64,000 nucleotides of DNA from Progne subis subis (taxonomy: Eukaryota > Chordata > Aves > Passeriformes > Hirundinidae), in the NCBI GenBank assembly GCA_022316685.1, contig JAKJHU010000140.1:558001-622000 (forward strand), given 5' to 3'. The notes beneath the pieces are model-generated. The model saw only the letters and a program-made list of their open reading frames with translations. It was not told the origin of the DNA and did no database searches. Shown piece by piece: positions 12,009 to 24,654 of this stretch (positions are counted from its first letter, which is position 1; every line of letters begins with the position of its first letter). Position numbers and translations under genes: made by a program.

Positions 12009-14395
12009 CTAATGAACTTCACTGATGACCTCCTTTCACTGGGAGCTGAATCCTTATTTCTATCCTATATTTCCTAACTTCTAAGTGATTCTTTTTTTGA
12101 TTCAGAAACATGCCTTCTTGTCCTGAAGCTTCTAGCTTTCACGAACTTAAGATGAACATCTTTATCACAACTCTTCTTGAGATCCAGATTATGTGAGATA
12201 AATCACTTTTTTTTTGTCACCTGGCTGCTGATATTTTGTGTGAACTCCAAGAGGCTGGAAAGGCAGCTGCTCCCTTACAGCAGCTGTACTGACTCTGCAA
12301 GGAGCTTGTATTTATCTGGGTATCTGTTGTCCTTTATTAAAGGCTTCACAAAGTTGCCAGATACAAACATTAGTCATAGAGACCTGTGGCTCCCCATATC
12401 CTTGCAGAATATTTTCTAAAGGCATCATGTTTTTAATTTTTCAGTAACCATGCTATCTCAACTATATATTCTTAAATTTGGAAATGAACAACATCTAGTC
12501 CTGATTTCTTACTGGTCTTTTTTCCTATTTGTACTGGAAGACCTCATTGAAGTTTCAAACAGACTCTGAAAAGGCTCCACTGTGAGAACCTCTCCAGTTT
12601 CTGTTTGTGTTTCTCTTGCAATAAGATCTGTGTAGGTTTTAATGGGTATGGATTTTATTAGTTACTTGAAACAGCTTTCAGATTAATTCCTTCTATAAAG
12701 AATATCAAGAGACTAGCTATGTGTCTTTCCCGTATTTGCACATTTTATTTTAACATCAATTCTCTTTAAAAGGAGAAAAAATACCCAGGCAAACATCTCA
12801 CACTTGTAATGTTTTTTTGTTGTTCTAGCAGGGCAAAAAGATCTTCACATTTGGAAAATTACATTTCTGTCTCTTTACACAGATCAATAGAAAGCAGTTG
12901 CTGCTGTAAACAAGACTCACGCCTCGTCATTTTCTTCTGGCAAGACAAAAATGCTTTTTATAGAACTTGAAATGTTCATAGAAGTCTCTTCATTGCTCTA
13001 AATCTGGGAGGTCACATTTAAAGAAAAATTCAGTGTTGCTGTTTCCTCATTCAGGTTGGCTCCTCTAGGTATGACTTATTTCTTTCCTGTGTTTACCCAT
13101 GTAATAAGACCATTTATCTTTTGGTCATGATGGGCTAGAACTTTGAGCAGAGCTCACATTGGCACTGTGAAGACAGTTTATGGCTTTTCACATCAATTTC
13201 TCTGTGCTGTTACAATTCATCAGCTTGTTTTCATCCCTTGGAGGTACACAGAAATGCAAATGCTAACCTAGTTCTCTCAATTTCTAGAGGTAGCTGAAAC
13301 CAATGAGTGCTGTAAGAAGCTAAATATCTTTTAATCTCAGCTGTTTTAATGTGGAATCCTTGAGATGGTACCCAAATTGGGCAGTTAGCAGCCAGGTAAA
13401 TGGCACTTCAGCACACACGACAATTTTTTTGCCTCTGTTCTTTCAAGTTGCAACGTTTTGGTTGGTATTTTTTACAGGTTCAAGCAGAATACATATTGAA
13501 TTGCCAGCACTAGTGGGAAAAACACACTTGAGGCTTCCTCAGCACCTGAGCTACTTTGTCAGTCAGCTCTCCTAGTTTGTTTTTGGGCTTTTTGATAACT
13601 GTTCACTTCTCATGTTTTTGTTATTGTGAGAGCTAGAAGTCTGTATTTTCTTAAATAAAAGCTGATGTGACAAGTGTTCGTGTTTCACATGGGAAAATAC
13701 ACTGAAACCCTTTAAATGGAAAATGAAAAGGCAAGTTTTCACAACAGAGTAAGTAGTACAATAGAGACACCTTATTATTTATTATATTTCTTATTATAAA
13801 TAAATGTATTTATTATTATATAACTCTATTATTATATAACTCTCTGAACTTTTCAATAAGAAAAAGGAAATTCAGGATGTTCAGTGCCTGAGCTGATGTG
13901 TCCTTTAGACACTTGTGTGAAAGCTGTTGGCTTTCAGAAGTGAGGACTGTTGCAATTGCTGGTGAAATCTGTGGCTGCTCAGGCCCTGGAAAACCAGGCT
14001 GGTTTTGTTCAGGTATGCAGCTGTGGAGCTGGATATGGATATCTGACCCTCACAGTCTGGGTTTAGGTGCCATGTCATCTTTACTGCCCAGTCTGCCTTT
14101 CCACACTGTTTGAGTTCATCTGCACCTTGGTCTCACAGCTGCTGAAGCCACTGACAAAACGTCCTTTTATTTTTCCACGTTGTGTGTTTGAGCTGTGCCA
14201 GATCCTTGCATGATTCTCTCTTATCACCTGAGACAAATTATATGAAAAGGCAATTCCTGACAACTTTCCTGAAGTCCCCTCTGCTTTTAAAGATCATCAC
14301 ATTATAGTAATCAGGCCAGTACCAATGTAAGTGTGGTATTAGCTGAGAGTTATTAGCTTTGATGTTGATTAGTATAGCTGAGGTTACTAGAAGGC
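12009..14395. other. Noncoding sequence
   Basis: No exon, RNA gene or known repeat was recognised. An A/T-rich patch of TTATTA-type repeats lies at about 13778-13843. Confidence 0.55.
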
Positions 14396-14460
14396 TTTTT
14401 TTTTTTTTTGGGGGGGGTTTTTTTTGGTTTTTTTTGTTTGTTTGTTTTATTTTGTTTTTA
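14396..14460. repeat. Low-complexity T/G block
   Basis: A run of 14 T is followed by a run of G, then T runs broken by GG and TTTG units. This is simple sequence and probably prone to length change. Confidence 0.85.
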
Positions 14461-14937
14461 AAATTTAGCAGGAAATACTGGGAAGAAAGGTAGATGTTCT
14501 GACTTGGGCATATGAACAGAAAGAAAATCAAAGCTAATTTAAATTCTCCAAGTTTCTTGGGTGATGCAGTGCTTTATACCTCATGACAGAATACACTGAA
14601 CATAAGAACCCCGAACCATGTGTGTAGCAATAATGATATCCCAGAACTCTTCACATGCCAAAGGCTATAGCCTCTGTCAGTTTTACGTCTTGATTCAAGT
14701 TAGCAGTCCTGCTCTACAGACCCCTGGTGTACAGTGTAGTCTCTGTAGGCTGGATTGGATCACTGAACTGCTGCCCTAGAAAGGCAGTATAAGTTGAGTC
14801 TATGAAATTTTAAAACACTGCAAGGAATACTTCTGAGGAAGATTCTCTAGATCCTTTTGTGCTAACATTTATGTGGTAGAGATTTGGTGCTTATTTTTTT
14901 TGTTTCTCAAAGTTAGACATTCTTTCATGTTATTCTT

Positions 14938-15190
14938 ACATTCTTAATATTATATATTAATATATTGATATATTAATATATTAATTATAATTATTAATAT
15001 TACTATATAATATAATAGAGTATAATATAATTATTTTAAATTTAATAAATGAATGTTTAATTTTAATAAATTAATTTAATATTATATATAATATAATAAT
15101 ATTCATGTTATAATATATTAATATAGAAATATATTAATATATTGAATATTCAAAAATATTTATTGAATATATAGTATTAACATATATCCT
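14938..15190. repeat. A/T-only low-complexity block, about 250 bp
   Basis: The block is almost entirely A and T, built from degenerate TTAATATA and ATATTAAT units with many local inverted repeats. The few G and C bases are scattered. It probably grew by slippage of a TATTAA-type microsatellite. Confidence 0.85.
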
Positions 15191-18100
15191 TAATTATTTT
15201 AGTTTTTAATTCAGAGACATTTTTGGATACTGCATTCTTCTCTTAAATGAAACAAAACTATCCTCAGACATTTCTGACAATCACATCTTTATTTTCAGCT
15301 GAGGACATTTTGTTTTGAACTACTGGTCTCAAGATTTATTTTCCCCATTTTCCCATCTCCTTTTCATTAGGTATAAATGCAGTCTTGATCATTAGTCTCA
15401 GTCCCAAGCCTTCAATGTTCCCTCTTCTTGGTTTCATTACAGCTATATCAGGACTACTGCATTGTAATCCACCTCCAGATATATGGCTTTCTTTTACTGA
15501 GTATATTCTCCTAGGAAATACAATGTGTAAATTGTCTTCAGGGCATGAGCTGGAAAGATTTCACAGATGTGAAGTGGTCAAAGTTTTTCAATGTCGGTCC
15601 AGATTTCAGGTTATATCTTTGATACATCACTTGAAAGTGCTGGAGAAGATCCTGGCTTGCAAAATGTGGCTGCTGAGCTCTTTAAAAGTGGAATCTTTTG
15701 CATTCTCTCCACTGGGACATCCAAGTTGCTAGGTGGTTTTCATCCCGTTATTATAAAAATGACCCCTTCTTTTTTTTCCCCGAACAGAGGAGTATAACTC
15801 TCTTAGGCTCTTAGTACTAGGAAAAGCTGTTAGGTGTATTTAGAGAAGTATGAGGTCTGTTTCTCTTTCAAATTTTTGATTAATGTAAAACTAATTATTG
15901 AAACCCTTAAGCACTTCTGTATATCTGCAAGCTCAGGTGCCTGTGGGATCTGTCTCACCCATACCTAAAGGAGACATTGGTGTATTGTACTGGTGGATGT
16001 GTGGCAGAGCTGTTACTCATAGGCAAAGAAATAAAACTGTCCATTGTAACTCCATCCATCCATCCCATCTGCTGCGGAGAGATGCCAAATAACATCAATA
16101 CTTGGGGTGTACGTTTGTATCACACTCAGACGATGTGAGGACCGGTTGCCCCTCTGTTGAACTTTTTGTGAACTGATGCCTGCATGCATTAAAACAGGTC
16201 CTACAAAACCATCTGTTTATTTTGGGAAGGTTAAAATTCCTGGATCAGCACACTGTGCCTGTTGATGACGACACAAGAGGTCAGAGCTGTCTTCCCTCCC
16301 AGTGAAAAGCAAACATTACCCCTCTTGGGAGCAGCTCACTGTTGAAACTTTGCTTTGGGTGAGGATGCCCGCATCCCAGTACCAAAGCCTGTATCCTGGG
16401 CTTGCATTCCCACCTTGGGATGCTTTGGATGGGGGCTCCATAGATGGCTGAAAGCTGGGGAGGGTGTATCAGGCCCACTCTAACAATCTTTGCAGTCAGT
16501 TGGGTAGGAATGTAGTTCAGATCAGTGACTGGCAGGTACTTCTGAGCCATTGTGTGCAGGAGGTGATTGTTGATTTGGAAAGAAGGGCTCAAGGTGACTA
16601 TATTCCCATATAAGGAGTGTATAAAGCCAATTTTCATAAATATGCTCCTAAATCTTGCTCTCTGAACCACAAGCATTTGCTCACCAGCCTTTCAGACCAT
16701 CCTAGCTGTTTTGGCATTCCATATTTAGAGGTAAAAATCCACCCCAGCCTCTCTTTCATCCGACTTCAATCATTGCTGCAAATCATTTTGCATATTGTTT
16801 GGAATTGGGATGTAGATGGTTCTGAAATGATCCCTTAAAAATCCTGCTAAATGAGGATGTGTGCAAGAATGAAACACCTTTGGCCCTTTGAACTCCCCAT
16901 GGCTGTTAAAAATAGTGCTTGGTGTCTCCTCTTACCCAGTCCAGTCATCTTCCTGAGTTACTGAGCTGTGTATTCTGGGCATTGATGGATGAGCTCTGGA
17001 CAATCTTGCTGCTGGAGTTGTAAAAGGTACTGCTCCCTGCCCTGTATTTTCCTGGAGGTAATGGACCCATAACAGAAACAGCAGAAGGTAACATGCATTG
17101 GTAGCTGCACTAAAAAATCCAGTATTTCAGCCTAAAAATACTTCTTAATCTACTCCAAGGAAATTCTTCAAAGCCAGGGCACAGTCATAGCTACTGTTCA
17201 AGACAGGGGCTCAGTTCCTCTCTTAGTGTCACATTCTGAGATATACCCCTATAAATCTGATGGATTTTTCTTAAGCTGCTTTTTTCTGTTTTGACAAGAA
17301 CTGGAGAAAAGCCAGAGTGGTATCTGTTCAGGCTTTCCCTCCCTTGGGTTTTTGGGAGCACAGGACCTGGAGGCTTCCCTTGCAATCCGCAGTACAATTC
17401 CAGCTGATTTAAACAGCCAGAACCAGCCTCATGCTCATCTTGGGTGATTGTCTTGCTGAGTTGTTGCTTTCCTTTCTCTGTTATATTAGACTTGGGGTAG
17501 ATGATATCTTCTTTTGCCCCAGTTCTGGGAACCAGGGGATTGCCCAGAAATGCAACATGAAAATGCTGAAACATCTTACATATCTTGCATCTCCTATTTG
17601 AGAACCATGAAGGAAATAAAAGAACAGAAGAATTATATTTTAAAATCTCACAGTGTGGTGTTTTGTTGTTTTTTGTTCAGTCATTTTTTTCAAGTTGGCC
17701 TCATGAGTTTCACAGTTTGACTCCTGAGTGTGCAGCAGTTCTGTGAACATGCAGGAGTCTTGGCAATCATGGAGAGTCATGATGAAGGACAGATACAGCC
17801 TCGTAGTTATTCTAGTCCCTCTGAACAAGGAAAATGCCTTAGTGTCTGAAACTGCATTGTTTTTAAGCTTCTGAGATGTTCCCCCTCTTGTCTTGTGACT
17901 TCTCCAGCAGGAACACAGAAAACAACGTTGGCCAACCAGCTACATGTTCTGGGCAGGTTGTTCTTGCTTAGTGCTGTGGTACTGTGGTATCTATTTCAAA
18001 AGCACTGCTGACACATCCTGGATCCTTTGTCCTTGGCATGCTGGTGGTGCTTCAAGGTACGAGAAAATGCTCTTTAGGAAGAACTTGTAGGGGAAAAAGG

Positions 18101-18360
18101 AGCTTCGTTTTTAGCACAGAGCTCTGAACATTTTTGCTCATCTGGAAGAGGATGCTTAGCTTGATCCGCGTGTTCCTGTTACTTCAGAAAGCTGAGTTGT
18201 GGCCAGGGATCTCAACAAAGTACTGCCAAACTTGGGCTTGCTGTGAAGTGATGTAGAGTTTCCTGACACAGAGCAGCTCTGCTGCAAGACTTCCCACATG
18301 TCCTGTAGCTCAGGCTGTGGGGCTCTCTTCCTTGGCTTGGTCTTGACAAGCATTCTGTCT
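15191..18360. other. Noncoding sequence
   Basis: Frames of 115-131 codons occur here (15385-15732 plus, 16281-16676 minus, 17191-17574 minus). None has a recognisable domain or suitable splice sites. No repeat family was recognised. Confidence 0.5.
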
Positions 18361-18416
18361 TCTGTAGGTTGGACCCACACAGTGTCTCTCTGTAGGTTGT
18401 ACCCACACAGTGTCTC
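18361..18416. repeat. 28-bp tandem duplication
   Basis: The unit TCTGTAGGTTG(G/T)ACCCACAC with the tail AGTGTCTC occurs twice, head to tail, with one mismatch (18361-18388 and 18389-18416). It sits just left of the solo LTR at 18431. Confidence 0.85.
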
Positions 18417-18430
18417 TCTGAGGGGGTAGT

Positions 18431-18822
18431 TGTTACCCTGGTTTTTCTGAGTTTTTTAAGGCCTTTTTGAATTTCATAAATGGAGTCAGATCTTTTAGTT
18501 ACTGTAGAATATTAGAGCAGTTTTCTACCTTTTCCCACAGATGTAACATAAACAAATCCTTTGATTTTCATTCTCTGTCCTTTGTTTGCATATTTCTAAA
18601 CTGAAACCAATTGTAACTGACAATTGGTCTGGCCACTGAGGCTGAGGGGTAGAAATCCCAAAAAGCCAATCTTCTGCTAGACCCACAAATGTATAAAAAG
18701 TAAGAAATAAACAAAGGAGTCTTCTTCTCTCTGCTCTCTCAGCTGTGAGCTGGGATCGGAAGGACCTCTGCCTTGCGAAAATCTCTTGTCTGCGTGTGAC
18801 TGCTTTGTGTGTCTCGGTGACA
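18431..18822 (+). mobile_element. Solo ERV LTR, family 1, copy A
   Basis: This 392-bp LTR starts TGTTACCCTGG and ends CTCGGTGACA. It is flanked by a perfect 6-bp duplication, GGTAGT, at 18425-18430 and 18823-18828. It holds TATAAAA at 18692-18698 and AATAAA at 18706-18711, which give its orientation. Six-base duplications are typical of class II (ERVK/alpharetrovirus-like) elements. No internal retroviral sequence remains. Copies B (18951-19325) and C (32040-32433) belong to the same family. Confidence 0.93.
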
Positions 18823-18950
18823 GGTAGTGTCAGTAACAACCCCTATAATTTGCCATTTATAATTTGCTGTCTATAGATTCTGGTGGTGGAGAGTGGTTTC
18901 AGGTCTCAGTGCTAAGAATTTGTAGTGTAATAAACCAAGCATCATCTTGC

Positions 18951-19325
18951 TGTCACCCTGGTTTTTCTGAGTTTTTTAGAGCCTTCTACTTGTTCATAAG
19001 ATGGAGTCAGTTTCTTTAGTTTATGCACAATATTAGGAGCAATATTCACTTTTCTCACACATGGGAACATAAACAAACCTTTTGTTTTTAATCCCTCTCC
19101 TTTGTTTACATATTTCTAGCCTGAAAATAATTGTAACTGACAGCTGGTCTGGCCACTGGGCTAAGAGGTAGTAACCCCAGAAGCCAATCCACAGCCAGAC
19201 CCACAAATGTATAAAAAGTAAGAAATAAACAGGCTAGGGTGCTCGGCCTTGGTCTCTCTCTGAGGAGCAACTCTGCCCTGCAAATTTCTTGTCTCCGTGT
19301 GATTGCTTTGCGTGCCGTGATCACA
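18951..19325 (+). mobile_element. Solo ERV LTR, family 1, copy B
   Basis: This 375-bp LTR starts TGTCACCCTGG and ends CGTGATCACA. The 7 bases ATCTTGC occur on both sides (18944-18950 and 19326-19332); 6 is the length in the sister copies, so one base probably matches by chance. TATAAAA lies at 19210-19216 and AATAAA at 19224-19229. It is more diverged and slightly shorter than copies A and C. Because it has its own duplication, it is an independent insertion and not the partner LTR of copy A. Confidence 0.92.
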
Positions 19326-22300
19326 ATCTTGCCTCTTAAATCAGGACAAATTGTCTCACTGCTGTCTTTTCAGGACAGTGTTGGCAGACAAGCCAGACAC
19401 TCTGTGGCCTGTGCAGACCATGACAGCAGCACAAATCATGACCTCGAGGACAGTAATTGTGGCTAAATTATTCCCATATTGCTTCTATCAGCAGCATTCT
19501 CCATGTCACAGACATGGCTTTTGTCTGACACCTATGCTACCCCTCTATTATGCTGATAATCTGCCAGTCACATTTTTATGTAGTGTTTGTATTAATTTGC
19601 TTTCTGGAAGCCCCTTTCACATACCAGCCAAGGAGTTTCACTCTCAGAATACCTATTTTTTTTTTTTTTAAATGAACCTAAAACCCTCCATGGAAAGACC
19701 AGCTTAAGTTTTAAAACAGCTGCCTGTTTGTCAATCCAGACACGATATAGGTAATGACTTGGCATCTTGCCAGTAGCTCCCATTCCTCTGCCATGAATAA
19801 TAACATAATGAGTTTCCAATTAACTCTTTGTCTTACACTGGCAGATCCCAGAGAAGAATCTCCAAATGTGCTTGTAAAACATGGTTAATGTAGATCAATC
19901 TCTGCTTCTTTTCACAGAGACAACCATGTTGAGTTCAGAGTTAAATTTGCTAACTGGGAATAGGAGAGGAGAACAGCTAATAGCTGGGAGAAGAATTTTC
20001 TGGCTGTGATTTAAGAAGGGGTAATGAAGCAGATAGTTCAGGCCAGATGCAAGAGACTATTTCGGTTCTTAATTCTTGGTGGAATAAATGGGAAAGCAAA
20101 TAAAACACAGACCTATTCTAATGAAACTAATGGTAAATAAGAAATGTAAATAGCTTGTTGAATATGGTCCCTGCTGTGGTGTGCAAGGAAAACAGAAGAC
20201 AAAGTTCTCCTGTCAAAACATGTCCTTATTGTGGTAACAAAAATAAATATGTGAAAATGAAGGGAGCAAATTAGTTTCTCTTCTGAGCAAAGCAAGCAGG
20301 ACACAAACGGTATTTTTGTTACGGGACATTTCTTTGCTAAGTTTCAGGCAGGGAAGAATGTTATTTGCACCAGGTAAAAACACATTCCAGATTCCAGAAA
20401 ATGAGTCCTTAGCATTGAAATGCTGATGCAATGCTAAGTACAGTTTTATAAATAACACATTAATTAAAAAAACAAACCCAAATATGTTTAAACCAGTCCC
20501 AGTGGTCTGCATTAGATGAACTACAGCTGGCAGAATCAGAGATACTAAATCTTTAATCACTTGCACAAAGAGGAGGAGATCTCCAAAGATGTGCAGCTCT
20601 CTGACACTGAGCCACTTTTAGGAAATACTAATTTAAGTATTTTTGATCTTTCCAAATAGTTGTAGCCAGGAGAATACTAAAAGGCCTTATTTTTATGTAA
20701 GTAGCTGGTCTCAGACTTTATATGGATGTGATCTTAGCTGAGACAAACATCTTCTGTGTACATTGAAATACAGTGTGAGCTATAGGAGAGAAGATGAATT
20801 TCAGCTAAAGATAAATATAAACAGTACATCTTGAGCTTTAGCAGAAGGTATTTCTGGTTGCAGCCTAATAGGCAGCTGTCTCTTGGTGCTTGCAGCATTG
20901 CTTTGGCTTCTGACGAATGGGTGAAGATGATGTGCTTGACATTTTGTTGCAAATTTGAGAGTCCTGCTACTTTGAACATCTTCACATTTGTTGAACAGTG
21001 CATGTGTATATTTGTGCTCCTTTTCAGGAGCAGGTGTCCTGCATTGAGACTATCCATCAGTCTTTGTAGGATGAGGACATAAATAATTTACATCCATTTA
21101 ATTGATGGGGCTCTTTGTGAAAGCAGCTCTTCCAATACATTTACTTTGCTCACTGTTCCTGGTTTTAATGTACAAAACCTGTCATTAAATAAGTGCAAGT
21201 ACTCAGCAAATCAGGTTTTTCTTTGTCAGTTTTGCTCATCTGGAATGTAAGCCACCTCTTGGAATGTGTGTAGGTAGCTTAGCTTCATGGATACTTGAAT
21301 TCAGCCTTATTCCTGTGGAATGAGAAGCTAAGTGGAAAACATAAGACAGACCAAACCGCAGTTGAAAAATAGCTGACATTTCTCTCTGTAAGCTCCTGTA
21401 AGGTGCTTAACACTGCTCGACTGATGTTGATGGAGGGCAGTTCTTCAGGAGCCAGGCATTGTGAGCCATGCCAAATGACGTGAGCTGGAGGTCTGTCTCA
21501 CTAAAGCTGATAGTCACAAGTCCTGAGGGCATGTACTCATAGCTACCTTGGAAACAAACAGCTGTTGTGGGACAATACACCCTCCTGAACCTGAGTAAAT
21601 GCTGGTACCACTATTCATGTCTTCTTCTATTTAGGTGTGTGCGTATCCAGATACATATATGGACGTGTATCTGTGCAGTTTGTATATGAAAAAAGGGAAG
21701 GGATGCAGTATATGTCAATTAGGATAGTTCATATTTGAATGTTTTTGAAAGAGTTGCATGTTAGAAGGGACAAGAAGATAGGTTAGAGCTGGTAGCACTT
21801 GGAGCTAGGGGGATACACAGTTGCTTATTAGATGCAAACAATTTCAGGCTGTTGAAAATTGTCAAACATCATTTTAATACTTCTGGGAAGATCACTGGGT
21901 TTGACGGTCTTCTGACTGTATGCCTTGGCAGCAGACTCCATGAGATTGCTGGTGAGTGCTCTTACTAGTTTTAGACTTCTTTTCTTGCAGAAGATGAACA
22001 TGTAGAGAAAAGCAATCCCAGAGTACTGTCAGTTTATCGCTGTTGGCAAGTGGAGGGTTGGTCCTAATGCAGGACCAAAATGAAGTTGCTTTGCATTTGG
22101 CATGAGACAAGTGAAACAAATATTCTGTTATGCTGAATGAATGATGCCTTCCTTTAGCACCTCATCCAAACCAAATCAAAAAGCCACACCATCCACTGGA
22201 AAGAAAATGCTTGCAGCCACAAAGCAAGCAGGGCACCGAAAGGGGTCTGTTTAACAATTCATATGTTGCTAATGGGAAAATACAAAAAGCAAGTAATTTG

Positions 22301-23324
22301 CTGTGGCAGGCACTTTTAAGACTTTCACAAGCCAGGAGTTTTTAATGTTGTGTGAGTGTTGCTGCCCAGTAATTGGTGTCATAACTTTTACTGGTGACTG
22401 TTCTGCAGAGAAATTACAGTCTGTGCCTGAGAGATGCAGTGAGAGCTCTTGCCACAGGGAGTTTCATGTCATAGTCGGGACTTAATATAACATAGGCAGC
22501 AGAAGGTTAAAAGGACAGAAAGCAGAAAATATAATCTGGAGACTTGGGGGTGACAGTAGGGAGGGAACAATCACAACTTGCAGCCATATATATCTGAAGA
22601 GCTGTGTCAGACTGCTGAAGTTAACTGGTTCATAAAATCAGTCACCTGGAGAGCTCCATAGCCAAAGACTGCCTGTTCTCATAACAGTGTCTGTGATGGA
22701 AATGTCGAAATCCTGGACTGGAAGTTATATTTGAAGTATATTGGGGGTTTTGAACATTCTGTGACTATTTTAGTACATAATATGTACCACATACTGCAGT
22801 GGATGTGTGGTGTTCACATTTCTTGTTTGTCAGCTCACAGAATAATTTTCCCAGCTGTGTGGCAGCAAAACCATGCCTAGACTCCAAGTCAGGTGATAGT
22901 GGTTTTTCATTAGCATCAAATGGCATTGCTTTGCACCAGTCCCAGCAGAGGTTTTCTTGGTCATTTGAAACACAAAGGCAATCTAATATTTTCCTCTGCT
23001 TGGTAACAACCTCCTTAGGCCTGACTCAAGGTACCAAAAGGTACAAGACACGGGGTCAGGTGTATCTTACACAATATCTATGTGATACCTTTTTATGAAA
23101 TTGGTTCATGTGATCAGCCACCTTGTGTTCTGCACTGAGCGTCTTTGTTGGTTGTTCTTTGTGCTACTTCATGAGAAAAGTGCTTTGAAAGCCAGAGGAG
23201 TTCAAGGAAGTTTTTCTTGGCTGGTCGTGCCCAAACTGACATTGCTGTGTGTAAGTTACAGCCCTCAGATATATATCACCATTTGATTTTTAGGGCTATT
23301 TCTGCTACCCAGCAATCATTGGGG
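19326..23324. other. Noncoding sequence
   Basis: No exon, RNA gene or known repeat was recognised. A T run of 13 at about 19659-19671 is the only simple sequence of note. Confidence 0.5.
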
Positions 23325-23401
23325 AAAAAACAACAACAACAACAACAACAACACAAAAAAACCACACCCAAACAACCCAAAAAACAAACAAAAAAACCCC
23401 C
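23325..23401. repeat. (CAA)n microsatellite with A/C-rich tail
   Basis: About seven CAA units (23331-23353) are followed by a degenerate A/C-rich tract. The glutamine-rich frame on the plus strand and the leucine-rich frame on the minus strand come from this repeat and are not genes. Confidence 0.9.
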
Positions 23402-24654
23402 TAACAAGCACATTATGAAGTAGATTTGTTTTAGCTGCTCTTTTCTTCTCAATGCCTTCCATCACTGCCAGGAACTTCTGTCTGAGGCAGTACATTGGAA
23501 AAGTTTGGGCTTTTGATTTTGCGTTACTGTTCTGGGTGAGCCATGGTGCATAAACCAGCAGTGATTTTTCACATTGACAGCACACAGATACTGTTTGTCT
23601 AGCTTAGTCATTCTATGGGAGGCAAGGCTGAGGGAATGTCAGCTTGTTTTCTGAAATGCCAGCCTTTTCAGCCAAGAGCTCTCCCTTTGCTGTATTTTCA
23701 GAGCTGCTGATGCATCTGAGGGATGCCTTCTAGCTTGGGATATTTTTGCATAAATACCTACCTAACAGCTGTTTACAAAAAATGTGCTACTTTGCATATT
23801 TTTTGTATATTTTTTTGGTCTCACTTATTAAAGACCAGCTTTCATTATCTACATGAAAGGTACAGTTCATATTTGCCTAAGTACTTTAAAATTGTAGAAA
23901 ATAGCTCTGTGCTTCACTGTAAGAGGTGTTTCTGTGGTCAGTCCTGGTGTCTTCTGAAAACAGAGAAATTCCCCTCATGAAGAAATGTTGGTTTCTGATT
24001 TTTGTGTCTTAAAATAGCATAGAGCAGAGTGCGATTTTGGTTTTGCAGCTTCCTCTCTGTGTACTTCCAAGATGACAAGATGCTTGTTTGTGAAACTGAG
24101 AGCTTGAGTATCTGGCTGTTCTCAAAATGCCAGCACTATAATAGGGAGCATATGCTAAAAGAGTTGAAAAATGTAAGACCTTTTACGTGATTAAGTCCAT
24201 TTCCTTACAAAGATATGACAGATTTCAGTAAAGGTTGTTCCCCACCATTAAAGTGACATTTCAGTGATTAGAAACAAAAAGCTTCTCTTTCAGCTTTTCA
24301 CATGCTTGCTCACATAAATAAATTTTGATATTGAAGGAGACATGAAATGAGTAAAGTGGTTGACCGTTCAGGGATTTTTGAAGTGACCAAATGATGCTTT
24401 TTCCCTGTTTGTGTTTAGAATATTTCAGTAAGTAAAAGAGTAATACAGAACACCTGTCTGTAAAAGTTTATATGGCCTTTAGCAAGGATAAGGTTCCTGG
24501 AACTTTTTGTAGAAGTTGTTTGAGTGGTGTGAGTTTTAAAAGAGAGCTACATCCCCAGGAGTGCACATTCTTGCTCTCTGCACATTGACAAGACTGTTGC
24601 AGATGGCAGAGGTTTGAATCCTGCATTGTCTGAACTGGAACATGCGTGTAGCAG
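23402..24654. other. Noncoding sequence
   Basis: No coding frame, RNA gene or known repeat was recognised. Confidence 0.5.

Noticed and set aside
11199..12022. Two open frames on opposite strands that encode nearly the same peptide
   Set aside because: They are the same region of two antiparallel LTR copies. The match comes from the repeat and is not evidence of a gene pair.
16281..16676. 131-codon minus-strand open frame considered as a pseudogene
   Set aside because: I could not tie it to any family, and it has no poly-A tail, splice sites or flanking duplications.
18431..19325. Possibility that the two LTRs are the ends of one provirus
   Set aside because: Each has its own target-site duplication, and only 128 bp without retroviral sequence separates them.
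23325..23401. Glutamine-repeat open frame
   Set aside because: It is produced by the CAA microsatellite and its A/C-rich tail.
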